Source of the DNA: Companilactobacillus insicii
GTDB taxonomy: Bacteria > Bacillota > Bacilli > Lactobacillales > Lactobacillaceae
Assembly (NCBI RefSeq): GCF_003946015.1
Contig: NZ_RHNU01000013.1
Span: forward strand, 1 to 64,000
DNA length: 64,000 nucleotides
Direction of reading: 5' to 3'
A model generated the notes under the pieces. That model saw only the letters and a list, made by a program, of their open reading frames with translations. It ran no database searches and had not been told where the DNA came from. Made by a program: the position numbers and the translations under genes. This document shows, piece after piece, positions 26,522-34,841 of the stretch (within the stretch, counting starts at the first letter, position 1; the number at the start of each line of letters is the position of its first letter).

Positions 26522-27247
26522 ATGAAACCTGAAGAATTTTATCAAGCTTTAGCCGCAAAAAAAATTGATTTAAATGAAAATCAAAAGAAACAATTTGAAA
26601 TCTATTTTCATGAATTAGTTGAAACTAATAAAGTAATGAATTTAACTTCGATTACTGAAGAGGATCAAGTTTATTTGAAACATTTCTATGACTCATTGAT
26701 TTTGGATTTTGTAGATGAAAAATTGCTTACTGAAAAATTAACTTTATGTGATGTTGGTTCAGGTGCCGGTTTTCCATCAATACCGTTGAAAATAGTTAAT
26801 CCAAATTTGAAAATTACGATTGTTGATTCATTGAATAAACGTATCAAGTTTCTTGATGGACTTGTGAATAAATTAGGATTAGATAATGTGACGTTGGTTC
26901 ATGGTCGAGCAGAAGAAGTAGGTAAAAATAAACTTTATCGTGAAAAATTCGATGTTGTAACGGCAAGGGCCGTTGCAGCTTTAAATGTTTTAAATGAATT
27001 ATGCTTACCTCTAGTAAGGGTTGACGGAACTTTTATCGCTATGAAATCTGAAAAAGCTACTGAAGAATTAGAAGATGCTACATATTCTGTACAGGTTCTA
27101 GGTGGTAAAGTTACGGATCAAAAATCATTTGAACTTCCCAATGATGAAGGTATTAGAAACTTTATCTTTATTGATAAGGTAAAAGATACACCTAATAAAT
27201 ATCCAAGAAAACCAGGAACTCCATCTAAAAAGCCACTCGTGAAATAA
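26522..27247 (+). CDS. rsmG: 16S rRNA (guanine-527-N7)-methyltransferase
   Basis: Rossmann SAM-dependent methyltransferase acting on G527 of 16S rRNA. 241 residues; NLTSITEEDQVYLKHFYDSL and the SAM loop LCDVGSGAGFPSIPL (about residues 75-90), then FDVVTARAVA, are diagnostic. The lysine- and proline-rich tail is common in lactobacilli. AGTGGAGG precedes the ATG. Linked to parA-parB as usual for Firmicutes near the replication origin. Confidence 0.95.
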   Translation: MKPEEFYQALAAKKIDLNENQKKQFEIYFHELVETNKVMNLTSITEEDQVYLKHFYDSLILDFVDEKLLTEKLTLCDVGSGAGFPSIPLKIVNPNLKITIVDSLNKRIKFLDGLVNKLGLDNVTLVHGRAEEVGKNKLYREKFDVVTARAVAALNVLNELCLPLVRVDGTFIAMKSEKATEELEDATYSVQVLGGKVTDQKSFELPNDEGIRNFIFIDKVKDTPNKYPRKPGTPSKKPLVK

Positions 27248-27323
27248 TCAAATGACCTTAAATTAACTACTATTAAATGTTAAAATTTAATGTATGTATT
27301 TTTTCGAAGAATAGGGGAATAAA

Positions 27324-28100
27324 ATGGCACGAAAAATATCCGTTGCGAACCAAAAGGGTGGTGTAGGTAAAACAACCACGACCATCAACCTTGGTGCGTG
27401 CTTAACTGACTTAGGTCAAAAAGTTTTGATAGTAGATATTGATCCACAAGGCAATGCTACAAGTGGTTTGGGTATAAAAAAGGCCAATGTGGAGAAGGAT
27501 GTTTATGACGTCTTAGTGAACGAATATCCACTCGCAAAAACAATTATTCATTCTAATCATAAGAATCTTGATATTGTTCCAGCTACTATTCAGTTAGCTG
27601 GTGCAGAAATGGAATTAACAACCATGATGGCACGTGAAACACGTCTTCGTGCAGGCTTGGAAGAGGTAGATGACAAGTACGACATTATTTTAATTGACTG
27701 TCCACCTTCATTAGGTCAATTATCAACGAATGCTTTCACCGCCAGTGATTCAATTATTATTCCAGTTCAAAGTGAGTATTATGCTTTGGAGGGATTGAGC
27801 CAGCTATTAAATACTATTCGTTTGGTTCAAAAACATTTCAATAATAATTTAGCAATTGAGGGTGTCCTCTTGACTATGCTTGATGCTAGGACTAATCTGG
27901 GCGCTCAAGTTGTCGATGAAGTTAAATCATACTTCGGTAATAAGGTATACAAAGCAATTGTGCCACGTAATACACGTCTTGCTGAAGCTCCTAGTTATGG
28001 GTTGCCTATTGTGGACTTTGACGATAAATCTCGTGGGGCAGAAGCATATTGTGACCTTGCTAAGGAGGTGTTAAAACGTAATGGCATCAAACAAAAATAA
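27324..28100 (+). CDS. parA: Chromosome partitioning ATPase ParA (Soj)
   Basis: 258 residues; deviant Walker A KGGVGKTTT (residues 11-19), Walker A' DIDPQGNATSGLG and Walker B IILIDCPPSLG. It binds DNA non-specifically as an ATP dimer and works with ParB in origin segregation and DnaA control. The end overlaps parB by 20 bases. A partial parS-like match (CACGTGAAACA at 27631-27641) lies within the gene. Confidence 0.96.
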   Translation: MARKISVANQKGGVGKTTTTINLGACLTDLGQKVLIVDIDPQGNATSGLGIKKANVEKDVYDVLVNEYPLAKTIIHSNHKNLDIVPATIQLAGAEMELTTMMARETRLRAGLEEVDDKYDIILIDCPPSLGQLSTNAFTASDSIIIPVQSEYYALEGLSQLLNTIRLVQKHFNNNLAIEGVLLTMLDARTNLGAQVVDEVKSYFGNKVYKAIVPRNTRLAEAPSYGLPIVDFDDKSRGAEAYCDLAKEVLKRNGIKQK

Positions 28101-28953
28101 AAAAGGCCTTGGAAAAGGCATCGACGCAATTTTTTCTGAATTTGAAGCAATCGACGAAAACAGTGAGACGGTCGTTGATCTATCACTAGATGATATTCGT
28201 CCTAATCCTTATCAACCACGAAAAACCTTTGATGAACACGCACTTAATGAATTGGCTAGATCTATCCAGCAAAATGGTGTCTTTCAGCCAATTATTGTTC
28301 GTGAGAGTGTTAATGGTTTTGAAATAATTGCTGGAGAACGTCGTTTTAGAGCAAGCAAAATTGCTAAGCAAACTACTATTCCTGCGATTGTTCGTCCATT
28401 GAGTGAATCAGGGATGATGGAAATTGCTGTTCTAGAAAACTTACAACGTGAAGACTTAACACCTCTTGAAGAAGCTGATGCATATCAAACATTGATATCC
28501 AAACTGAACTTAACTCAAGAACAAGTTTCTCAGCGTCTAGGTAAAAGTCGTCCATACATTGCCAACTATCTACGTCTATTGAATTTGCCAGATGCAACTA
28601 AGAAATTAGTTCAGAATGGTGATTTATCAATGGGGCAAGCAAGAACTTTGCTGAGCTTAAAGGACAAGGAACAAATTGATAAGTTAGCTAAAAGAGCAGT
28701 TAATGAAGACTTAACCGTGCGTCAATTGGAACAATTAGCTACTGAAACTAAACATGATATTAAGAAAAAAAAGAAAGTTTCAAAATCTAAATCACCTTAT
28801 ATTCGTGCGACTGAAGAAAAACTGGTCGAAAAGTTCGATACTTCTGTAGCTGTTAAAGAAACACGTAGTGGTCATGGTAAATTGGAAATTGATTTTACTA
28901 ATACAGAAGAACTCAATCGAATTTTGGATATTTTAGGGATCAATTTAGATTAG
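28081..28953 (+). CDS. parB: Chromosome partitioning protein ParB (Spo0J)
   Basis: 290 residues: N-terminal CTPase domain with GERRFRA (85-91), central helix-turn-helix (about 135-160, LTQEQVSQRLGKSRPYIANYLRL), Lys-rich linker (250-260) and C-terminal dimerisation domain. AAGGAGGTG lies about 10 bases upstream of the ATG, within parA. It nucleates at parS and spreads along DNA. Confidence 0.96.
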   Translation: MASNKNKKGLGKGIDAIFSEFEAIDENSETVVDLSLDDIRPNPYQPRKTFDEHALNELARSIQQNGVFQPIIVRESVNGFEIIAGERRFRASKIAKQTTIPAIVRPLSESGMMEIAVLENLQREDLTPLEEADAYQTLISKLNLTQEQVSQRLGKSRPYIANYLRLLNLPDATKKLVQNGDLSMGQARTLLSLKDKEQIDKLAKRAVNEDLTVRQLEQLATETKHDIKKKKKVSKSKSPYIRATEEKLVEKFDTSVAVKETRSGHGKLEIDFTNTEELNRILDILGINLD

Positions 28954-28963
28954 AGGACCGTAT

Positions 28964-29230
28964 ATGTTTAATTTAGGTGACATCGTTATGATGAAAAAGC
29001 CTCATGCCTGTGGGGCCAATAAATGGGAAGTTATTCGTATGGGTGCAGACATCAAGGTGAAGTGTCTTGGATGTGGTCATATCGTTATGATTCCTAGAAA
29101 TGATTTTAAAAAGAAGTTCAAAAAAGTAATAACGGAAGCTGCGCAAGTTTATGTAAGCCAAGAAGAATTCTATTTAAAGCAAACACAAATTGCACGACCA
29201 AATATTAATGGAAATGGGGAGAATTTATAA
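28964..29230 (+). CDS. DUF951 family small protein
   Basis: 88 residues. The core MKKPHACGANKWEVIRMG with KVKCLGCGHIVMIPR, holding CxxCGH cysteines, is the DUF951 signature; these are small metal-binding-looking proteins of unknown function, nearly always placed between parB and ychF in lactobacilli and relatives. A C-terminal extension of about 20 residues follows the core. Its TAA shares a base with the ychF ATG, indicating coupled translation. Confidence 0.9.
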   Translation: MFNLGDIVMMKKPHACGANKWEVIRMGADIKVKCLGCGHIVMIPRNDFKKKFKKVITEAAQVYVSQEEFYLKQTQIARPNINGNGENL

Positions 29231-30333
29231 TGGCTTTAACTGCCGGAATCGTAGGATTACCTAACGTCGGAAAATCAACACTATTTAATGCTATAACAAA
29301 AGCGGGTGCAGAAATGGCAAATTATCCATTTGCTACTATTGACCCTAATGTAGGTATGGTTGAAGTGCCGGACAAGCGTTTGACAAGAATTGATAATTTA
29401 ATTCCTGCTAAGAAATTGATTCATACAACTTTTGAATTCACAGATATTGCCGGAATCGTTAAGGGTGCCAGTAAGGGTGAAGGACTTGGTAATAAGTTCC
29501 TTGAGAATATTCGTCAAGTTGATGCTATTGTTCACGTTGTTCGTGCATTCGATGATGACAATATTACTAGTGTTACAGGTACTGTTGATCCATTAGACGA
29601 TATCGAAACTATTAATCTAGAATTGAGTATTGCCGATCTTGATAGTGTTAATAAACGTTATACAAAAGTTGAGAAGATGGCTAAGAGTGCCAAAGATAAA
29701 GACGCTATTGCTGAATTCGAAGTACTTAAGAAAATTAAACCAGTTCTTGAAGATGGTGGTTCAGTAAGAACTATTGAATTCAATGAAGATGAACAAAAGA
29801 TTGTTAAGGGATTATTCTTATTAACATCTAAACCTGTTTTGTATGTTGCTAATATTGCTGAAGACGATATGGCCGATCCAGAAGAATCTAAATACTACAA
29901 GGTCATTGAAGATTACGCTAAAAAAGAAGATGCACAAGTTATTGGTGTTTCTGCTAAAACTGAAGAAGAAATCGCTGAATTAGATGACGATGATAGACGT
30001 GACTTCCTTGAAGCTGAAGGTGTAAAAGAATCAGGTCTTGATAAGTTGATCAAAGCCAGTTATAAGTTGTTAGGACTCAGAACATTCTTCACAGCCGGTG
30101 GCAAAGAGACTCGTGCCTGGACATTCCATGAAGGTATGAAGGCACCACAAGTTGCTGGTATTATTCACTCTGATTTTGAACGTGGATTTATTCGTGCTGA
30201 AGTAATGTCATTTGATGATTTAGATGCTTTAGGTAGTGAACAAGCAGTTAAAGAAGCTGGTAAGCTACGTGTAGAAGGTAAGGATTACGAAGTACAAGAT
30301 GGTGACATCATTGAATTCAGATTCAATGTCTAA
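29230..30333 (+). CDS. ychF: Redox-regulated ATPase YchF (Obg family)
   Basis: 367 residues; P-loop GLPNVGKST at residues 8-16, DIAGIVKGASKGEGLGN switch II, and C-terminal TGS domain. The NxxE nucleotide-selectivity position differs from true GTPases in this family, which favours ATP. Binds the ribosome and affects stress responses. GGGGAG precedes the ATG. Confidence 0.96.
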   Translation: MALTAGIVGLPNVGKSTLFNAITKAGAEMANYPFATIDPNVGMVEVPDKRLTRIDNLIPAKKLIHTTFEFTDIAGIVKGASKGEGLGNKFLENIRQVDAIVHVVRAFDDDNITSVTGTVDPLDDIETINLELSIADLDSVNKRYTKVEKMAKSAKDKDAIAEFEVLKKIKPVLEDGGSVRTIEFNEDEQKIVKGLFLLTSKPVLYVANIAEDDMADPEESKYYKVIEDYAKKEDAQVIGVSAKTEEEIAELDDDDRRDFLEAEGVKESGLDKLIKASYKLLGLRTFFTAGGKETRAWTFHEGMKAPQVAGIIHSDFERGFIRAEVMSFDDLDALGSEQAVKEAGKLRVEGKDYEVQDGDIIEFRFNV

Positions 30334-30348
30334 TTTGGGGGAGAATTA

Positions 30349-31095
30349 ATGGCTGACGATTTAAGAGAGAAAAATAAGCAAGCTGTGGAAAAGCAAAAAG
30401 TTACTGCGGCTAAGAAGTTGAAGCAATCAGAAACTACAGAAAAAATTTATGCTGCCGATTCTAATGATTTGCGTTCAAAATTAAGTAATAAAAATGAAGA
30501 ATATGTTTTTAAGTTAAATAAGCACTTACTTGATGATGGATTTAAAGAAGATGAAGCTAAAGAAGCAATTGATAAATTGCTACCAGAGATTGTTGATAAT
30601 CAAATCAAAGGTACACCTGCTAATCAATTGTACGGTCCGGTAACTAAGAAAGCTGGAGACATCGCGCATCCCGTTAAGCCAGTTAAAAAGACACCATTTT
30701 GGGCATCAGCGGTAGATAATTCATTACTGTTCTTTGCACTATTTGGTTTGTTATACGGAATTGTTGCACTCACTAATAAAGATTCCAGCTCAGCTAATCA
30801 AACTGGTATCATTACCTTGGTTATCCTTTCTGGAATGTGGGGAACACTGTTAACTTGGTTCAATATCCAAATGAAGAAACCTAAGAAGGAACGTCCAGGC
30901 TGGGGTATCACTATTGGTTACTTGGCTCTTGGATTAATACTAATGTTTATCTTCTTAGGAGGAATGGCATTAGTACCTTCAACTATTAATCCTTCATTGA
31001 GTGGGATTGGCTACTTTGTTGTTGCCGTAGTTGTTTACGGAATTCGTTTTGTATTCCGTCGTTACATGGGAATTCATGATCGTGGGTTCTTTTAG
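30349..31095 (+). CDS. DUF1129 family membrane protein
   Basis: 248 residues: a charged helical cytosolic N-terminus (about 1-110) followed by four hydrophobic helices (about 120-240). It matches the general plan of DUF1129 proteins found right after ychF in lactobacilli. GGGGGAG lies six bases before the ATG and the gap from ychF is 15 bases, so they are co-transcribed. Function unknown. Confidence 0.82.
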   Translation: MADDLREKNKQAVEKQKVTAAKKLKQSETTEKIYAADSNDLRSKLSNKNEEYVFKLNKHLLDDGFKEDEAKEAIDKLLPEIVDNQIKGTPANQLYGPVTKKAGDIAHPVKPVKKTPFWASAVDNSLLFFALFGLLYGIVALTNKDSSSANQTGIITLVILSGMWGTLLTWFNIQMKKPKKERPGWGITIGYLALGLILMFIFLGGMALVPSTINPSLSGIGYFVVAVVVYGIRFVFRRYMGIHDRGFF

Positions 31096-31166
31096 GAATT
31101 AAAATTTCAAAATCATCAAAACTTGCACATCTGATTTTTTGCGTTAACATGGAGTTGTGATCAATT

Positions 31167-31259
31167 ATGAATTACACAAGAAAGAGCTTCAACGCTAACA
31201 ACGCCTACTATTTCCTTTGCAATAACTCATATGGTCTGAATAAGACGTGGAGGTATTAA
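31167..31259 (+). CDS. Possible 30-residue leader peptide ORF
   Basis: ATG at 31167 opens 30 codons rich in Asn, Tyr and aromatic residues (MNYTRKSFNANNAYYFLCNN, then 10 more), ending in TAA two bases before the ATG of the next small ORF. A GGAG lies about 13 bases upstream, which is far. No homolog recognised; it may be a chance frame or a translated leader coupled to the next gene. Confidence 0.3.
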   Translation: MNYTRKSFNANNAYYFLCNNSYGLNKTWRY

Positions 31260-31261
31260 GA

Positions 31262-31393
31262 ATGAAAAAGTTAGACAAAAGTGAAAAGAAGAGATTAAGT
31301 AAGTTGGCTGAATCAAAGGTCAACAGCAAGGGTGCTGACATTAAGAAGTCATCATTCAAGTCATTTGTCGATCAAATGAACAATGACAAGTAA
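31262..31393 (+). CDS. Small basic 43-residue protein
   Basis: Too short for most gene finders, but well supported: GTGGAGG lies about 10 bases before the ATG, the frame is 43 codons, and a terminator follows 18 bases after the stop. The product is very Lys- and Ser-rich (MKKLDKSEKKRLSKLAESKV and then 23 more), probably a soluble helix. No function known to me. Located behind the ychF-DUF1129 unit, about 165 bases away. Confidence 0.7.
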   Translation: MKKLDKSEKKRLSKLAESKVNSKGADIKKSSFKSFVDQMNNDK

Positions 31394-31410
31394 AATTTGA
31401 TAATTTATAT

Positions 31411-31436
31411 GGACTGCTTATAGCAGTCCTTTTTTT
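31411..31436 (+). terminator. Intrinsic terminator of the small basic gene
   Basis: GGACTGCT/AGCAGTCC stem with seven T. Confidence 0.88.
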
Positions 31437-31440
31437 GTAC

Positions 31441-31475
31441 AAAAAACGACTGGAAAAGTTTTTCCAGCCGTTTTT
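31441..31475 (-). terminator. Intrinsic terminator of the small membrane gene
   Basis: Stem CTGGAAAA/TTTTCCAG extended by AAAACG/CGTTTT with one mismatch; minus-strand U run. The stop codon lies at its edge. Confidence 0.8.
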
Positions 31476-31671
31476 ATTTAACTCTAAAGAACATAACTAT
31501 TGCATAAAGTCCAAATCCAATACATGCTGATTTCAATATTTCAGAAACCCAAAGTATTTTGGTACCACTGAGATTTACGTTATTCGACATTTGCCATTGA
31601 ACGACGCCGAAAATAATTAGTGAAAAAATAAGGATTATTATAAATCGAATCCGCTTCTTTAAGTAGTCCAT
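31474..31671 (-). CDS. Small two-helix membrane protein
   Basis: 65 residues with two hydrophobic helices (about 8-27 and 42-62) and basic ends. Own terminator and an AAGTGAG-like ribosome site support expression. Not recognised; divergent from the two-component system with a 90-base gap. Confidence 0.6.
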   Translation of the reverse strand: MDYLKKRIRFIIILIFSLIIFGVVQWQMSNNVNLSGTKILWVSEILKSACIGFGLYAIVMFFRVK

Positions 31672-31763
31672 AGATACTCACTTTCTTTTCCAGTTAGTAA
31701 TACACTAACATAATATTGTATAATATGACTAGTTGTAAAAATGTGCGCTTGAGAGGTTTAGTA

Positions 31764-32450
31764 ATGAAGATATTAGTTGTAGATGACGATAAAGAAATTG
31801 TTGAATTACTAAGTATTTACATAAAGAATGAAGGATATGAACCTGTGTCAGCCAATTCTGGTCAAGAAGCACTTGATGCATTAGCTGCTCACAGTGATAT
31901 TGCCTTGATGATCTTGGATATTATGATGCCGGGTATTGATGGAATTGAAGTAGTAAAACGAGTTCGTAAAGATTCACAAATTCCAATAATTATTGTTTCA
32001 GCAAAGACAACTGACATGGATAAGATTCAAGGACTTATAACTGGTGCTGACGATTATGTCACTAAACCATTTAATCCTTTGGAAATTATGGCACGTGTTC
32101 GTTCGTTGCTCCGTCGTAGTGCACAACAAACATCAAAAAATGTTCCTGATAAGCTTGAAGTTGGTCCAATTACTATTTATAAGGATTCACATGAAGTAGT
32201 TACTAGCTCAGGAAATAAAGTTCAGTTAACAGCATTAGAATTCGGTGTCTTGTATCTTCTGGCAAGTCACCCAAATCGTGTTTTCTCAGCTGATGAGATT
32301 TTTGAACGTGTATGGAAACAAGAGAGCGTTGTTTCTGCTAAAACAGTTATGGTGCACGTAAGTCACCTTAGAGATAAGCTTGAAGAAGCAACAGACGGCG
32401 AAAAGGTTATCGAAACTGTCTGGGGCGTTGGCTATAAAGTGGAGGTTTGA
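31764..32450 (+). CDS. OmpR/PhoB-family response regulator (VanR-like)
   Basis: 228 residues: receiver domain with acidic pocket DDD (7-9), phosphoacceptor Asp52 in LILDIMMPG and conserved Lys in TKPF, then a winged-helix DNA-binding domain (about 130-225). ATG 31764 has GAGAGG eight bases upstream. The sensor kinase begins four bases after its stop. With D,D-carboxypeptidase, MurE and racemase genes directly downstream, a role in cell-wall stress is likely but inferred. Confidence 0.93.
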   Translation: MKILVVDDDKEIVELLSIYIKNEGYEPVSANSGQEALDALAAHSDIALMILDIMMPGIDGIEVVKRVRKDSQIPIIIVSAKTTDMDKIQGLITGADDYVTKPFNPLEIMARVRSLLRRSAQQTSKNVPDKLEVGPITIYKDSHEVVTSSGNKVQLTALEFGVLYLLASHPNRVFSADEIFERVWKQESVVSAKTVMVHVSHLRDKLEEATDGEKVIETVWGVGYKVEV

Positions 32451-32454
32451 TTTT

Positions 32455-33582
32455 TTGAATAAGCGAATCAAACTGGATATTAGAGAAAAAGGTGTCCTCC
32501 TGTTTGAAGGAATAGGCACCTTTCTTTTATTTCAGATTATAAATATTACCTTAATTATTATTTCTGATCTCTTCTATAATAATGAAAACTTCAAAGGTAT
32601 TAACTATGCGTTTAAAAATATTAATAGTGTACTGTCCAAATCAACTTTTTGGGGCATCTGGTTTTTCCTTGGATTGATTATTTTAATTGAATTAGGAATT
32701 TCGATTCATGTGGTGATTAAAACCTATCGTCAATTTGAAGTTTATAAAGTTGAATCTGAATTGATTCAGATTGCTGCGGGAGATCTCAATCACAAAATCA
32801 ATCTTAAGGTCAACAAGAGATTACAAAGTATTGTCGACAGTGTCAACTTGTTGGTCTCGAATACTAATAATCATATTTCCGAACAAAAAAAGTCTGAAGA
32901 GAGTAAAGATGAGCTAATTGCGAACGTTAGTCATGACTTACGAACTCCGTTGACTTCAGTAATCGGATATTTGGGATTGATTGAGAGCCAAAATTTCGAA
33001 GATATTGGGCAAATACTTAAGTATTCTCATATCGCTTATAATAAGTCACTTGAGATGCAAAACTTGGTTAACTCATTGTTTGAGTATGCTAATGTAGAAC
33101 AAGCTACTAGCAAAATATCAGCATCAACTTTTGATATGACACAGATGCTCGATCAATTATCAGCCGATTTTGAATTAGAGGCTAACAAGCGTGGTATGGA
33201 AATAATAGTAAAATCAAAGCCTGAAAAAATATTGATGAGTGGTGATACTGAAAAGCTTGGGCGAGTATTTAATAATTTGATAACCAATGCTTTCAAGTAC
33301 GGTAAAGGTGCAACTCATTTGTGGTTAGAAGCGGAAAAAACTCCAAACGACATCATAGTTCGAGTAGCAAATAATGGTCAGCCGATTCCTCAAGAATCAC
33401 TATCACACTTATTTGATCGTTTCTATCGTGTCGAAGATTCACGTAATAAAGAAACTGGAGGTACTGGATTGGGACTAGCTATTGCTAAAAGTATGGTTAA
33501 GTTGCATGGTGGTACAATATCAGTTACATCTGATGATGAGCGAACCGCTTTCATCATTCACTTTCCAATTTCAAAGCAATAG
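32455..33582 (+). CDS. Membrane sensor histidine kinase (VanS-like)
   Basis: 375 residues from TTG 32455, which has GTGGAGG nine bases upstream. Two membrane helices (about 14-38 and 64-88) flank a short external loop of only about 25 residues, then a HAMP-like linker, HisKA with His160 in VSHDLRTPLTSVIG, and an ATPase domain with N box (NLITNAFKYG), and G boxes (GGTGLGLAI). The short loop suggests sensing within or at the membrane rather than by an external ligand domain. Confidence 0.92.
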   Translation: MNKRIKLDIREKGVLLFEGIGTFLLFQIINITLIIISDLFYNNENFKGINYAFKNINSVLSKSTFWGIWFFLGLIILIELGISIHVVIKTYRQFEVYKVESELIQIAAGDLNHKINLKVNKRLQSIVDSVNLLVSNTNNHISEQKKSEESKDELIANVSHDLRTPLTSVIGYLGLIESQNFEDIGQILKYSHIAYNKSLEMQNLVNSLFEYANVEQATSKISASTFDMTQMLDQLSADFELEANKRGMEIIVKSKPEKILMSGDTEKLGRVFNNLITNAFKYGKGATHLWLEAEKTPNDIIVRVANNGQPIPQESLSHLFDRFYRVEDSRNKETGGTGLGLAIAKSMVKLHGGTISVTSDDERTAFIIHFPISKQ

Positions 33583-33593
33583 CGAGGAGCTCA

Positions 33594-34817
33594 ATGAAAA
33601 CTTTAATACAAAAAATTCTATTACTAATGTCAGTGGTAATATTATTACCAATTTTTAGTCCTAAAACGATCCAAGCAGCTGAAGAGCCTGAACTAAATGC
33701 CAGTGCGGCGATGGCTTTTGACGTAAAGTCTGGACAAATTATTTATTCTAAGGATCCTGAAAAGAAAGTTGCCATCGGTTCTATAACCAAAATAGTTACG
33801 CTGTACCTTGTTACTAAGGCTATCAATGAGGGCGATCTTAAATGGACAGACACATTGACACCCACTTCTGAACAAGCTGAGATGACTCAAAAAGACGAGT
33901 TGACTAATGTTAGATTGGATGCTGACAAGTCATATACTGTCAGACAACTCTATGATGCCGCGTGGATAGTATCTTCTAATTCAGCAGCGATGATATTGGC
34001 GCAACGAGTTGCTGGTAGTCAAAAAGCTTTCGTTAGATTAATGCGCAAAACAGTAAAGAACTGGGGCATCAATGATTCTGAATTAAATAATGTTTCAGGT
34101 TTAAATAATGACGATCTTTATGAAGGTATGTATCTAGGCAATAAGGGTGATGAAAATAAATTATCGGCAAATGATATAGCTATTATTGTTAAGCATATCC
34201 TTGACGAGTACCCAAGCGTCCTAGAAACTACCTCAAAAGCTAAGCTGGATTTTCCAGTTGACAGCGAAACTAAAACTTACAATTCCTTAAACCTATTATT
34301 GAAGGGTCAACGTGATTATCAAGAAGGCTACGAATTCGATGGTTTGAAGACGGGAACAACTGAACAAGCTGGAGAATCATTTGTAGGTACATTACCAATT
34401 GATAATACTAGAATTGTTACAATTGTTATGAATGTTTCTGGTGAAGAGAATGATAATGACAAACGATTCCGCAGTACTCAGAATTTAGCTCATTATGTCA
34501 AAGAAAACTATACGTATCAAAAAATTATGACACCAGGTGATAGGGTTAACCAAAAATATAAACCAGATCAAGACGTTTATATGTGGTTACCAAGTGATTT
34601 TGATATTTCTAATTTGAAGTACAGGACTGCCACGAATGACCTAGGATTTAAGGCAACATATAATAAAAAAAATATTAGATTGATTGCAACCAATTCTCCA
34701 AGCGGATATATTCCGTATACTAAAACTGAGAAGAAATTAAAAATCAAAAAAGTTGCTGCTGTAAAACAAAATTTATGGGATAAAATTGTCGAATTCTTTA
34801 GTAATTTATTTAAGTAA
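33594..34817 (+). CDS. dacA: D-alanyl-D-alanine carboxypeptidase, PBP5/DacA type
   Basis: 407 residues: signal peptide (1-28, cleaved after IQA), penicillin-binding catalytic domain with SITK (63-66), SSN (127-129) and KTG near residue 253, then a beta-rich C-terminal domain and a Lys-rich, amphipathic tail that would anchor it to the membrane. It trims the terminal D-Ala of pentapeptides. Starts 11 bases after the kinase gene; the four genes from the response regulator to MurE read as one unit. Confidence 0.93.
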   Translation: MKTLIQKILLLMSVVILLPIFSPKTIQAAEEPELNASAAMAFDVKSGQIIYSKDPEKKVAIGSITKIVTLYLVTKAINEGDLKWTDTLTPTSEQAEMTQKDELTNVRLDADKSYTVRQLYDAAWIVSSNSAAMILAQRVAGSQKAFVRLMRKTVKNWGINDSELNNVSGLNNDDLYEGMYLGNKGDENKLSANDIAIIVKHILDEYPSVLETTSKAKLDFPVDSETKTYNSLNLLLKGQRDYQEGYEFDGLKTGTTEQAGESFVGTLPIDNTRIVTIVMNVSGEENDNDKRFRSTQNLAHYVKENYTYQKIMTPGDRVNQKYKPDQDVYMWLPSDFDISNLKYRTATNDLGFKATYNKKNIRLIATNSPSGYIPYTKTEKKLKIKKVAAVKQNLWDKIVEFFSNLFK

Positions 34818-34841
34818 ATAATGTGATTAGGGGTACAGATA

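Noticed and set aside
27628-27643. Possible parS site inside parA
   Set aside because: CACGTGAAACA matches one half and the centre well, but the left half differs at about four of eight positions and it encodes conserved residues; too weak to call.
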